32,927 bases of DNA from the NCBI GenBank assembly GCA_017540265.1, contig JAFYBJ010000064.1:1-32927 (forward strand). The letters are read 5' to 3'. Source of the stretch: Lachnospiraceae bacterium (GTDB taxonomy: Bacteria; Bacillota; Clostridia; Lachnospirales; Lachnospiraceae). Position 1 is the first letter of the stretch; every line of letters starts with the position of its first letter. Below, one piece after another: positions 6,448-14,599 of this stretch. The notes under the pieces are model-generated. The model saw only the letters and a list, made by a program, of their open reading frames with translations. It searched no databases and was not told the origin of the DNA. Position numbers and translations under genes: made by a program.

Positions 6448-7202
6448 TGCAGCATTTTTTTGTTGATCCCTCTGCGATAGAAGGCAGTCTTATCCGCATT
6501 AGCGGAGATGATGTTAATCATATTAAAAACGTGCTGCGGATGAAGCCCGGAGAAGAAGTGAGCATAAGCACCGGTATGGAAGACAGGGAATACCGGGCGG
6601 AGATCACTGAGCTAAAGGATGATGAGATAATCTGCACCCTTCGTTTTATAAAGGAAAAGGGTGTGGAGCTTCCCGTGCGTCTTACGCTTTTCCAGGGACT
6701 CCCCAAAGCAGATAAAATGGATCTGATAATACAAAAGGCTGTAGAGTTGGGCGTATCCCGCGTAGTTCCGGTGCGGACGGACAGAGCGGTGGTAAAGCTT
6801 GATGATAAGAAGGCTGCAGCCAAAAGAGAACGCTGGCAGAAGATAGCGGAAGCTGCGGCAAAGCAGAGCGGCAGGGCCTATATCCCGGAGGTGTCGTTAC
6901 CTTCAGATATCAGGGAGGCACTTAAAGAAGCAGCAGCTATGGATGCAGCATCAATCCCTTACGAACTGGCGGAAGGTATGGAAGATACAAAAGCCTTTGT
7001 AAAAAAAGTGAGGGAACTTGCGGATAAAAAAGAAGGTACCGCAGGGATATTTATCGGACCGGAAGGCGGTTTTACAAAAGAGGAGATAGAGCTTGCCGTT
7101 TCAAACGGCATAAAGCCCGTATCCCTCGGCCGCAGGATACTTAGAACGGAAACAGCGGGACTTATGCTGCTCTCCGTGCTGATGTACGAACTGGAGCTTT
7201 GA
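6447..7202 (+). CDS. rsmE: 16S rRNA (uracil1498-N3)-methyltransferase (RsmE)
   Basis: A 251-aa SPOUT-class methyltransferase acting on U1498 of 16S rRNA. The PUA-like N-terminus starts MQHFFVDPSAIEGSLIRISG with HIKNVLRMKPGEE; the trefoil-knot AdoMet site is GIFIGPEGGFTKEE then LGRRILRTETAGL near the C-terminus. The start at ATG 6447 overlaps the prmA stop; a longer in-frame start at 6417 lies inside prmA and adds no conserved sequence. The 3' end reaches within three bases of the next start, consistent with one transcript from prmA through nifS. Confidence 0.93.
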   Translation: MQHFFVDPSAIEGSLIRISGDDVNHIKNVLRMKPGEEVSISTGMEDREYRAEITELKDDEIICTLRFIKEKGVELPVRLTLFQGLPKADKMDLIIQKAVELGVSRVVPVRTDRAVVKLDDKKAAAKRERWQKIAEAAAKQSGRAYIPEVSLPSDIREALKEAAAMDAASIPYELAEGMEDTKAFVKKVRELADKKEGTAGIFIGPEGGFTKEEIELAVSNGIKPVSLGRRILRTETAGLMLLSVLMYELEL

Positions 7203-7204
7203 GA

Positions 7205-8371
7205 ATGGAGATATATCTGGACAATTCGGCGACTACACGCGTCTTTCCGGAAGCGGTGTCGCTTATGGATAAAATATATACCGAAGATTACGGCAATCCT
7301 TCAAGCGCGCATTTAAAAGGCGTAGAGGCTGAAAAATATATTAAGGGCGCAAAGGAGAGTCTTGCGAAGATACTCAGGGCAAAGCCCGGTGAGATATATT
7401 TTACTTCAGGAGGCACGGAATCCGATAATCTCGCGCTTATTGGAACAGTGCATGCAAAGCGGCGCATGGGCAGCCACCTGATCACCACGGCGATCGAACA
7501 TCCCGCAGTGCTCCGTACCATGGAATATCTTGAAAGGGAGGAAGGCTGTACGGTCACATATCTTCCCGTGGATAAGGGCGGTGTTGTTGATACCGGGATG
7601 CTTAAGAAAGCGGTAAACGATGATACCATCCTTGTTTCCGTGATGCATACCAATAATGAGATCGGCTCCGTTCAGCCGCTTGAGGAGATAGGCGCTTTTC
7701 TTAAGGAAAAATTTCCGAAGGTCACTTTTCATACGGATGCCGTTCAGGGATTTGGGAAAGCAAAGATATATCCGCATAAGGCCGGTATAGATCTTATGAG
7801 CGTCAGCTCCCATAAGATACACGGACCCAAGGGTATGGGATTTCTTTATGTTGCCGAAGGGACGAAGCTTGCGCCGGTGATATTTGGCGGAGGGCAGCAG
7901 GGCGGAATGCGCTCCGGTACGGAAAATGTGCCGGGGATAGCTGCAATGGCTCTTGCAGCCGGAAAGCTTTACGGAGATATTGACGTTGAAAGAGAGAGGC
8001 TCTTTGAACTGAAAAGTTTTTTTGCTGAGGAGCTGCTTAAGCTTCCGGGTGTATATTTAAACGGGCCGTCCCATACGGATACAAAATGTGCTGCACCGCA
8101 TATACTGAGTGCATCCTTTGAAGGCGTAAGGTCTGAGGTGCTGCTGCATGCGCTTGAAGATAAGGGGATATACGTATCCTCCGGGAGCGCCTGCTCCACA
8201 CATAAGAATACCCTTTCGGATACACTGGGCGCCATAGCGCTTAAGCCTGAGCTCATGGACTGCACGCTGCGTTTTTCGTTTTCGGTATTTACAAAGAAAG
8301 AAGAGCTTGAAGAAACCTTAAAAGCTCTTGCGGAAATGCTTCCTGAACTCAGAAAATATACGAGGCATTAG
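7205..8371 (+). CDS. Cysteine desulfurase, NifS/IscS family
   Basis: A 388-aa PLP enzyme that takes sulfur from cysteine as a persulfide. Visible: IYLDNSATTRVFPEA at the start, GGTESDN, H99 in AIEHP, HTNNEIGSVQP, D178 in HTDAVQG, the PLP lysine K204 in SSHKIHGPKG, and the catalytic C330 in SSGSACSTHKN. GGAG lies 8-9 bases before ATG 7205; the frame can be read from TTG 7199 but that start overlaps rsmE. thiI lies about 2.9 kb downstream on the same strand, so this is probably the dedicated sulfur donor for ThiI, as NifZ is in Bacillus subtilis. Two signalling genes now separate the pair. Partner assignment is inference. Confidence 0.92.
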   Translation: MEIYLDNSATTRVFPEAVSLMDKIYTEDYGNPSSAHLKGVEAEKYIKGAKESLAKILRAKPGEIYFTSGGTESDNLALIGTVHAKRRMGSHLITTAIEHPAVLRTMEYLEREEGCTVTYLPVDKGGVVDTGMLKKAVNDDTILVSVMHTNNEIGSVQPLEEIGAFLKEKFPKVTFHTDAVQGFGKAKIYPHKAGIDLMSVSSHKIHGPKGMGFLYVAEGTKLAPVIFGGGQQGGMRSGTENVPGIAAMALAAGKLYGDIDVERERLFELKSFFAEELLKLPGVYLNGPSHTDTKCAAPHILSASFEGVRSEVLLHALEDKGIYVSSGSACSTHKNTLSDTLGAIALKPELMDCTLRFSFSVFTKKEELEETLKALAEMLPELRKYTRH

Positions 8372-8374
8372 CTT

Positions 8375-10501
8375 ATGCTTCCTTTTAAGACAACAGTAAC
8401 CATATTCGTTGTGGAATTCCTCTGCACTGTCCTTTTGCAGGTCATGTATGTCATGAGCTCGCTGGGGGTGGAGAGGGCTTTTTACGTTTCGCTTGGACTT
8501 ATACCCGTATTTATCGTTTTCCTTCTTTCATACAAGATAAACAGGCCCGGAGTGGTGATCAGGTGCCTTATGTATTCGGCACTTGCCACTTATTATTACA
8601 TATGTACTGCGTCACATACCGAATCCATGCTGGTTTTCATGCTGCTTGCCATGGGCGTGGAGATGGTGCTTTTCTTAGATCAGTTCATAGTAGGTGAGTA
8701 TTTTCTTGTCACCTCCGTGCTCCTTATTCTTATAGGGATATTCAGGATGAATGTTTTGAGCGAAGATCTGGACATGTCCCAGTATGTGGAATATATCGCC
8801 ATGTATGCTTTCGCCGGAGTTACCGCCGTATTCATCACTTACAGTATAGGACGTTATAAAAAGCAGATGGAGGAAAAGGCTGAGCTTGCAAGGGATGCCC
8901 TTGAAGCAAAATCCAATTTCCTTGCCAATATGAGCCATGAGATCAGAACCCCCATGAATGCCATATACGGAATGGCGGAGCTTATGGAAGACATGGAAAC
9001 GGGTGTAAAGGAAAAGGAATATGTGGCAGTCATTAAAAGATCCTCTGAAAGCCTTTTGTCCATAATCAATGAGATACTTGATTTTTCAAAGATCGATTCG
9101 GGAAAGCTTGAGATAATCGAAGAGCCTTACAGTTTCAGGGAAATGCTGCAGGATGTTGTAACGATAATAGAATTCAGGATGAGGGACAAGAATCTGTCTT
9201 TCATACTTGATATGCCGGATAATCTGCCGGGAAGGCTTTTCGGTGATTCAAACCGTATAAGACAGATACTTTTAAACCTTCTCACCAATGCCGTTAAATT
9301 CACAAACAAGGGAAGCGTCACTTTAAGGATAAGATGGGAAGAGGACAGGAGCTATTCAGATCCCAGAGGTATACTTATCATAAGCGTTGCCGATACCGGA
9401 ATAGGCATATCCGAGGAAAACATGCAGAAGCTCTTTACGGCTTTCGGGCAGGTAAATACAAGAAAGAACAGGAATGTGGAAGGCACAGGACTGGGACTTG
9501 CCATTTCAAAGAGCCTTTCCGAACAGATGGGCGGAAGCATAGAAGTGGAATCCAAAGAAGGCGTGGGATCTGAATTCAGGGTAAGGATCCCCCAGAAGGT
9601 GGATGATCCAAAGCCTGAGGCCCTTAATATTAACAGGCTTGAGAATATCATACCGGGCGGCCGTTATCAGGCGGATTTCGTGGCGCCTAAGGCAAAGGTT
9701 CTCATAGTGGATGATAATAAAGTAAACCTTCAGGTTGCCGCGGAGCTCCTTAAGCTTTTCGGTATAAATGCTTATCTGGCCGAAAGCGGGAACGAGGCCA
9801 TAGATCTGATAGCAAGGCATCTTATCACCTACGATATCGTATTTATGGATCACATGATGCCCTTTATGGATGGCGCGGAGGCGACAAAGCGCATAAGGGA
9901 GATGGATAGCAGCTATGCAAAGAATGTGCCTGTGGTGGCGCTCACGGCAAATGCCATAAAGGGTGTTGAAAAACAGCTGCTTGACTCAGGGATGAGTGAT
10001 TATATCTCCAAGCCCGTAAAGGTGGAGCAGTTAGGCCAGGTGTTAAGAAAATGGCTGCCCTCATCAAAGATATTCCCGGCAGGTACCACCATTGAAGAGG
10101 TGGAGAGGCAGGAGGCGCTCATTCCCTGGGACAAGCTTCCGCCGGAGGAGCTTTTGTCCAGGCTTGAGGGCATAGATACCGCCACAGGTGTTTTAAATTG
10201 TGCGGGAAACGTGCAGGGCTATATAGAACTCCTTAAAACATATGCATCTTCAAATCTCATAAATCTCTTAAATGATTTTTATGAAAAAGAGGATATAGAG
10301 AATTACGGTGTGACGGCTCATTCCATAAAAGGCGCCAGCCAGTCGGTGGGAGCCCTTGATGTTGCTGATACGGCCTATGCCCTGGAGCGGGCAGCGAAGA
10401 GGGGCGATATCACATATATATGGGATAATCACGAGGAACTTGTCACGCAGTACGGCAGTATACTGGAAATGCTGAAGAATATTTTCTATCCCGGAAAATG
10501 A
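8375..10501 (+). CDS. Membrane hybrid histidine kinase with REC and HPt domains
   Basis: A 708-aa sensor kinase. Residues 1-160 contain about six hydrophobic segments with almost no extracytoplasmic loops, so no classical sensor domain is seen. A coiled linker leads to the HisKA domain with H188 in NFLANMSHEIRTPMNAIYGM, then HATPase boxes (LLTNAVKFTNKG, ADTGIGIS, GTGLGLAIS), a receiver domain (about 440-555; D446/D447, acceptor D492 in MDHMMPFMDG, K546), and a C-terminal HPt domain with H649 in TAHSIKGASQSVGA. All four phosphorelay stations are present. It begins three bases after the desulfurase stop and precedes a LytTR regulator. The signal sensed is unknown. Confidence 0.92.
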   Translation: MLPFKTTVTIFVVEFLCTVLLQVMYVMSSLGVERAFYVSLGLIPVFIVFLLSYKINRPGVVIRCLMYSALATYYYICTASHTESMLVFMLLAMGVEMVLFLDQFIVGEYFLVTSVLLILIGIFRMNVLSEDLDMSQYVEYIAMYAFAGVTAVFITYSIGRYKKQMEEKAELARDALEAKSNFLANMSHEIRTPMNAIYGMAELMEDMETGVKEKEYVAVIKRSSESLLSIINEILDFSKIDSGKLEIIEEPYSFREMLQDVVTIIEFRMRDKNLSFILDMPDNLPGRLFGDSNRIRQILLNLLTNAVKFTNKGSVTLRIRWEEDRSYSDPRGILIISVADTGIGISEENMQKLFTAFGQVNTRKNRNVEGTGLGLAISKSLSEQMGGSIEVESKEGVGSEFRVRIPQKVDDPKPEALNINRLENIIPGGRYQADFVAPKAKVLIVDDNKVNLQVAAELLKLFGINAYLAESGNEAIDLIARHLITYDIVFMDHMMPFMDGAEATKRIREMDSSYAKNVPVVALTANAIKGVEKQLLDSGMSDYISKPVKVEQLGQVLRKWLPSSKIFPAGTTIEEVERQEALIPWDKLPPEELLSRLEGIDTATGVLNCAGNVQGYIELLKTYASSNLINLLNDFYEKEDIENYGVTAHSIKGASQSVGALDVADTAYALERAAKRGDITYIWDNHEELVTQYGSILEMLKNIFYPGK

Positions 10502-10530
10502 TAGTGCTATGGCGGGCTGTGAAAGATTTA

Positions 10531-10539
10531 TGGTATAAT
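10531..10539 (+). promoter_or_regulatory. Extended -10 promoter for the LytTR regulator gene
   Basis: TGGTATAAT is a perfect extended -10 (TGnTATAAT) in the 72-bp gap between the hybrid kinase and the response regulator. No good -35 is visible at the right distance, which extended -10 promoters tolerate. It would allow the regulator and thiI to be transcribed apart from the kinase. Confidence 0.5.
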
Positions 10540-10573
10540 AAAAATCAGCTTTTAAACAGGCGGGGGTGATGAT

Positions 10574-11269
10574 ATGTTCAGGATCGCGATCTGTGATGAT
10601 GAGGCTACAAGTCTTACTCTAAACAAGATGCTTACGGAACAGATATTAAAAGAAGAGGGCATAGAATACGAGATATGTACCTTTGATGATATTGGACAGA
10701 TGGCTGATACACTGAGCAAGCCGGGACAGCGTTTTGACTGTCTGCTTTCCGATATCCTTTCTACCGGGATGAACGGTATAGAGGCGGCGGAAAAGCTCAG
10801 GGATTTCGGAGAGAGACTTGATATAATCTTTATATCGACCACATCGGATTACGCCCTTGACGGATACAGGGTAAGAGCGCTCAGATATTTAAAAAAGCCC
10901 GTGGACAGTACGCTGCTTAAGGAAGCCCTGCTGCTTTCCTATGGCAACAGTTCCAGGAAGGACAGCATAGCCATTAACTGCGAGGGCAAGTATTACAATG
11001 TCGAATATTCGGATATAATCTTCTGCGAGAGTCAGGCCAGGGAAGTTGAATTCACTCTTCAGGACAAGAAGCTTGTTACGCACATGAAGATATCGGACCT
11101 TGAAAAGGTTCTTCCGGATGAGATATTCTTCCGCTGCCACAGGTCATATATAGTGAATTTAAAGAAGGTGGAAAATATAGAAAGATATAATGCCACCATG
11201 AAGAACGGTCAGCTGATACCCATAAGTCAGCAGCTTTATTCAGAACTAAAGAACAGGTTGAGTCAGTGA
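10574..11269 (+). CDS. LytTR-family response regulator
   Basis: A 231-aa two-domain regulator. The receiver domain (1-118) starts MFRIAICDDE with D8/D9, has the phospho-acceptor D60 in CLLSDILSTGMNGIEAAEKL, and K108 in YLKKPV. The C-terminal LytTR DNA-binding domain (about 135-230) shows IIFCESQAREVEF, FFRCHRSYIVNLKKVENIER and PISQQLYSELKNRL, characteristic of AgrA/LytR-type binders. GGGGGTGAT upstream of ATG 10574 is a strong ribosome binding site. It sits right after the HPt-bearing kinase, so it is a plausible final acceptor of that relay. Targets are unknown, although such proteins often control surface or secreted functions. The stop is one base from the thiI start. Confidence 0.92.
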   Translation: MFRIAICDDEATSLTLNKMLTEQILKEEGIEYEICTFDDIGQMADTLSKPGQRFDCLLSDILSTGMNGIEAAEKLRDFGERLDIIFISTTSDYALDGYRVRALRYLKKPVDSTLLKEALLLSYGNSSRKDSIAINCEGKYYNVEYSDIIFCESQAREVEFTLQDKKLVTHMKISDLEKVLPDEIFFRCHRSYIVNLKKVENIERYNATMKNGQLIPISQQLYSELKNRLSQ

Positions 11270-11270
11270 T

Positions 11271-12455
11271 ATGTTTCAGGCATTTTTAATTAAATACGCA
11301 GAGATAGCGATCAAGGGAAAGAACAGAAACCTCTTTGAAGATGCTCTGGTGCGCCAGGTAAGAAGGGCGCTTAAGAGCGTGGAGGGTTCTTTTCTTGTGG
11401 AGAAGACCAGAGGAAGGGTCAATGTGACTGCCGAGGGCGATTTTGATTATGACGGTGCGCTTGATGCTCTTAAAAAAGTATTCGGCATTACGGCGATCTG
11501 CCCCGTGGTGGTACTTGAGGATAACGGCTTTGAGAAGCTGGCGGAGGATACGGTTTCATATATCTCAAAGGTATATAAAGACCGGAATTTTACATTCAAG
11601 ATAAATGCCCGCAGGGCGAGAAAGAATTATCCCATGGAATCCATGGAGATCAATGCTTCCCTCGGGGAGAAGCTGCTTAATGCTTTTCCGGAGCTTAAGG
11701 TGGATGTTCATTCACCTGAGGTGATGATCAACGTGGAGATAAGGGAAAAGATATATCTTTATTCCATAGTGATCCCGGGCGCCGGCGGAATGCCTACGGG
11801 TACCGGAGGAAAGGCCATGCTCCTTCTTTCGGGAGGGATAGATTCTCCGGCTGCCGGGTACCGCATAGCAAAGCGCGGAGTGGTGCTCAATGCGGTTTAT
11901 TTTCATGCGCCGCCCTATACCAGCGAGCGGGCAAAGCAGAAGGTGGTGGATCTTGCAAAGATAATATCTGCCTATTCCGGAACCATATGGCTTCATGTGG
12001 TGAACTTTACCGAGATACAGAAATATATTTATGAGAAATGCCCTCATGAGGAGCTTACGATCATAATGCGCAGATATATGATGCGTATTGCGGAGAGACT
12101 GGCTCTGGAAAATGACTGCATGGCACTGGTGACGGGCGAGTCCATAGGGCAGGTTGCAAGCCAGACAATGGCTTCACTTATGGTTACAAACGAAGTTGTG
12201 GAGAAGCTTCCCGTGTTCAGGCCTTTTATAGGTTCTGACAAGCAGGAAATAGTGGAGCTCTCAAAGGAGATAGGCTCTTATGAGACCTCTATACTTCCCT
12301 TTGAGGACTGCTGCACCATATGGGTGGCAAAGCACCCCGTGACAAAGCCTTCTCCCGAACGCATAAGAAAGCATGAAAGATTTCTTTCGGATGAAATAGA
12401 CAGGATGATGGAAACTGCCATAAAGAACAGGGAAGTGATCAAAGCGGAAGTATGA
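11271..12455 (+). CDS. thiI: tRNA 4-thiouridine synthase (ThiI), short form
   Basis: A 394-aa enzyme that adenylates and thiolates U8 of tRNA and may supply sulfur for thiamine synthesis. The N-terminal ferredoxin-like and THUMP regions (about 1-165, starting FLIKYAEIAIKGKNRNLFED) precede the PP-loop ATP pyrophosphatase motif LLLSGGIDSPAAGYRIAKRG and a conserved FEDCCTIWVAKHP. The C-terminal rhodanese domain found in E. coli ThiI is absent, as in Bacillus and clostridia, where a separate desulfurase donates sulfur; one is encoded upstream at 7205. The start ATG 11271 lies one base after the regulator stop, and a hairpin terminator follows the gene. Confidence 0.95.
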   Translation: MFQAFLIKYAEIAIKGKNRNLFEDALVRQVRRALKSVEGSFLVEKTRGRVNVTAEGDFDYDGALDALKKVFGITAICPVVVLEDNGFEKLAEDTVSYISKVYKDRNFTFKINARRARKNYPMESMEINASLGEKLLNAFPELKVDVHSPEVMINVEIREKIYLYSIVIPGAGGMPTGTGGKAMLLLSGGIDSPAAGYRIAKRGVVLNAVYFHAPPYTSERAKQKVVDLAKIISAYSGTIWLHVVNFTEIQKYIYEKCPHEELTIIMRRYMMRIAERLALENDCMALVTGESIGQVASQTMASLMVTNEVVEKLPVFRPFIGSDKQEIVELSKEIGSYETSILPFEDCCTIWVAKHPVTKPSPERIRKHERFLSDEIDRMMETAIKNREVIKAEV

Positions 12456-12457
12456 AA

Positions 12458-12487
12458 AAAGCACAGCCTTGCTTAAGTCTGTGCTTT
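12458..12487. terminator. Bidirectional hairpin terminator between convergent genes
   Basis: AAAGCACAG (12458-12466) pairs perfectly with CTGTGCTTT (12479-12487) around a 12-nt loop. It lies between the ends of thiI (plus) and the HPr-like gene (minus). On the minus strand the stem is followed by a run of Ts, which is a good intrinsic terminator; on the plus strand the T tract is short, so termination of thiI may be weaker. Confidence 0.75.
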
Positions 12488-12523
12488 AGTATGCCGTAAG
12501 GCGCTTAAGTTACTTTAAAAGGA

Positions 12524-12763
12524 TCACTTTGCCAGGTAAGGAGCGATCTGTTCAAGTATCTCGTTTATCTTACCTTCCTCTTCCTCGTGAATATCGAGAT
12601 CGATGGGCTTTGATATATCAAGACTGAATATTCCCATGATGGATTTTGCATCTATGACATATCTGCCGGAGATAAGATCGAAATCACAATCAAACTTTGA
12701 GATTTCGTTGACAAAGGCTTTTACCTTGTCTATGGAATCAATAAGAATTTGTATCCTTTTCAT
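12524..12763 (-). CDS. HPr-like protein lacking the active-site histidine
   Basis: A 79-aa protein with the HPr fold. The region ISKFDCDFDLISGRYVIDAK followed by SIMGIFSLDISKPIDLDI aligns with the Ser46 region of HPr, with S41 in KSIMGI matching Ser46. The GLHARPA-type segment that carries His15 is shortened and replaced by DSIDKVKAF, so PEP-dependent phosphotransfer is not possible. This recalls Crh of Bacillus, which has lost His15 and acts only in catabolite regulation. GGAGGTG precedes the ATG on the minus strand. It is a single gene between a terminator and the divergent mtaB. A Crh-like partner role for a CcpA-type repressor would fit the cre site at kduI, but that is inference. Confidence 0.8.
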   Translation of the reverse strand: MKRIQILIDSIDKVKAFVNEISKFDCDFDLISGRYVIDAKSIMGIFSLDISKPIDLDIHEEEEGKINEILEQIAPYLAK

Positions 12764-12806
12764 GCTTACACCTCCACGAAAAATAAAACTGTACTTATAT
12801 TAGGAC

Positions 12807-14183
12807 ATGGATGAGAATAAGTCAAGCAAGACGCTCTTAAAAAGGGCTGCACTTCACAATCTGGGTTGCAAGGTAAACGCTTATGAAAATGATATCATGA
12901 GGCGTGCCCTTGAAGAAAAAGGATATACCATCGTGCCTTTTGAAGATGTGGCGGATGTATATGTGATAAATACCTGCACCGTGACCAATACGGCGGATCA
13001 GAAGAGCCGCCAGATGATACACAGGGCAAAAAAGAAAAACCCGGATGCCATAGTGGTGGCTGCGGGGTGTTATGCGCAGATGCTTTCAAAAAAGGATGAT
13101 ACCGGCGGAGCGGACATCTGCATAGGAAACGGCCTTAAGGATAAGATAGGCGACATCCTTGAAGAGGCGGATGAAAAAAGACGGATATTTACCGAAGATG
13201 AAGAAAGCGCCGCAGTATGCGGAAGCGGAAGTTTAGATAAGATAAAATCCCATACAAGGGCATATATAAAGGTTCAGGACGGCTGCAGCCAGTATTGCAC
13301 CTACTGCATCATACCATATGCAAGAGGCAGGGTAAGGAGCAGAAAAGAAGAGGATATCTTAAAGGAGATAAAAGCGCTTTCGGAGACCGGCGTAAGGGAG
13401 TTTGTGATAACAGGCATACATTTAAGCTCCTACGGAAGCGACTTTGACAGGCCCGGAAAGATAGTGCCGGCGGATTGTTTCGGGAAAGAACGCCTGCTGC
13501 ATCTTTTAAAGAATGTGGCAGCGGTGGAAGGCGTGGAGCGTATACGTCTCGGAAGCCTCGAGCCCCGTATCATGGATGAAGAGTTTGTAAAAGGGCTCGC
13601 TGATATCGGAAAGATATGCCCCCATTTCCATCTCTCTCTCCAGAGCGGTTCTGATACTGTATTAAAGCGTATGAACAGGCACTACACAACAGCCGATTTT
13701 ACGGAATGCGCGGATAATCTGAGGAAATATTTTAATGATCCTGCGCTTACCACTGATGTGATAACCGGTTTTCCGGGTGAGACGGAAGAGGAATTTAAAG
13801 AGACCCTTGCCTTTGCGGAAAAGACGGGTTTTTATGAAATGCATATATTCAGGTATTCCAGAAGAGAGGGAACACCCGCCGCTGCCATGAAGGGACAGCT
13901 TTCCAATGCGGTAAAGGCTAAGCGCAGCGATGCTCTGGAGGCTCTGGGAAAGAGGCTTAAAGCGGATTATATAAACCGTTTTGCGGGCAGGGAACAGGAA
14001 GTTCTCTTTGAAGAGATAAAAGAAGATGATAAGGGAATAATGCGGGCGGAAGGCTATACTTCAAGATATATAAGGCTTTCCGTTCCGGCAGGAGATCTTG
14101 AAGGCTTTAAACCGGGAATGACGGCATATGCGGTATTTGACTGCACTGACGGCGAAGAACCGGTGGAGGCTTATGTTGTGTAG
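12807..14183 (+). CDS. mtaB: tRNA t6A37 C2-methylthiotransferase (MtaB)
   Basis: A 458-aa radical SAM enzyme converting t6A37 to ms2t6A37 in ANN-decoding tRNAs. The N-terminal UPF0004 domain has the auxiliary cluster cysteines C21 (LGCKVNAYEND), C57 (INTCTVTN) and C88 (AAGCYAQ). The radical SAM cluster is C160, C164 and C167 in GCSQYCTYCIIPYARGR, and a TRAM-like domain ends the protein. LGCKVNAYEN marks MtaB rather than MiaB or RimO. The start is uncertain: ATG 12807 has no proper ribosome binding site and lies 5 bases after a TATATT box, so the message could be leaderless. No other in-frame ATG gives a better start before C21. Confidence 0.93.
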   Translation: MDENKSSKTLLKRAALHNLGCKVNAYENDIMRRALEEKGYTIVPFEDVADVYVINTCTVTNTADQKSRQMIHRAKKKNPDAIVVAAGCYAQMLSKKDDTGGADICIGNGLKDKIGDILEEADEKRRIFTEDEESAAVCGSGSLDKIKSHTRAYIKVQDGCSQYCTYCIIPYARGRVRSRKEEDILKEIKALSETGVREFVITGIHLSSYGSDFDRPGKIVPADCFGKERLLHLLKNVAAVEGVERIRLGSLEPRIMDEEFVKGLADIGKICPHFHLSLQSGSDTVLKRMNRHYTTADFTECADNLRKYFNDPALTTDVITGFPGETEEEFKETLAFAEKTGFYEMHIFRYSRREGTPAAAMKGQLSNAVKAKRSDALEALGKRLKADYINRFAGREQEVLFEEIKEDDKGIMRAEGYTSRYIRLSVPAGDLEGFKPGMTAYAVFDCTDGEEPVEAYVV

Positions 14184-14284
14184 CAGACGGCGAAGCGTTT
14201 GTGTTATAACAAGGATGTTATACACAAAAAGCGAGCGGTTTTGTCTGCCACGGATGGCAGACAGCGAAGCGATTGTGTTATAAT
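14183..14284. repeat. Direct repeat pair with nested inverted repeats
   Basis: Two 27-bp copies (14183-14209 and 14257-14283) are identical at 25 positions; both start GCAGAC and end TTGTGTTATAA. Between and within them are two hairpins: TTGTGTTATAAC with GTTATACACAA (14199-14227, one bulge) and a perfect 9-bp stem TGTCTGCCA / TGGCAGACA with a 4-nt loop (14242-14263). Copy one touches the mtaB stop codon and copy two supplies the -10 box upstream of ireB. The hairpins may end or attenuate mtaB transcripts; neither has a U tract. Confidence 0.8.
14276..14284 (+). promoter_or_regulatory. Extended -10 promoter upstream of ireB
   Basis: TGTTATAAT fits the extended -10 consensus TGnTATAAT exactly and lies 42 bases before the ireB start. 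It is part of the second copy of the 27-bp direct repeat; the first copy carries TGTTATAAC, one base off. This would be the promoter for the ireB-ruvX-DUF1292 transcript. Confidence 0.6.
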
Positions 14285-14326
14285 GTACGTTGCTTGAAAT
14301 TTCGAAAGATCCAAGAGGTACCGCAG

Positions 14327-14599
14327 ATGGCGGATATAAATAATACACAGTTCTTCAGGGTTCAGAATGATGATGACGGAGGTGTAAAGCAGATCCTTAA
14401 GGAAGTGTTTGAGGCACTTTCCGAGAAAGGATATAATCCCGTAAATCAGATAGTGGGCTATATAATGTCCGGTGATCCCACCTATATCACCAGCCACAAG
14501 AATGCAAGGAGCATTATCATGAAGGCTGAGAGGGATGAGCTGGTTGAGGAGATGCTTACGGAATATATCATAAGCAACGGCTGGGACGAAGAACAGTGA
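14327..14599 (+). CDS. ireB: IreB family regulatory phosphoprotein (UPF0297)
   Basis: A 90-aa cytoplasmic protein of the IreB/YrzL family, in enterococci a substrate of the PASTA-domain kinase IreK that tunes cephalosporin resistance. The sequence NNTQFFRV near the start, then GGVKQILKEVFEALSEKGYN, NQIVGYIMSGDPTYITSHKN and ARSIIMKAERDELVEE, is the full conserved family pattern. ATG 14327 is preferred over the longer open frame from 14273 because AGAGGT precedes it and the conserved region starts there. The stop overlaps the ruvX GTG start by four bases. The kinase itself is not in this window. Confidence 0.93.
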   Translation: MADINNTQFFRVQNDDDGGVKQILKEVFEALSEKGYNPVNQIVGYIMSGDPTYITSHKNARSIIMKAERDELVEEMLTEYIISNGWDEEQ

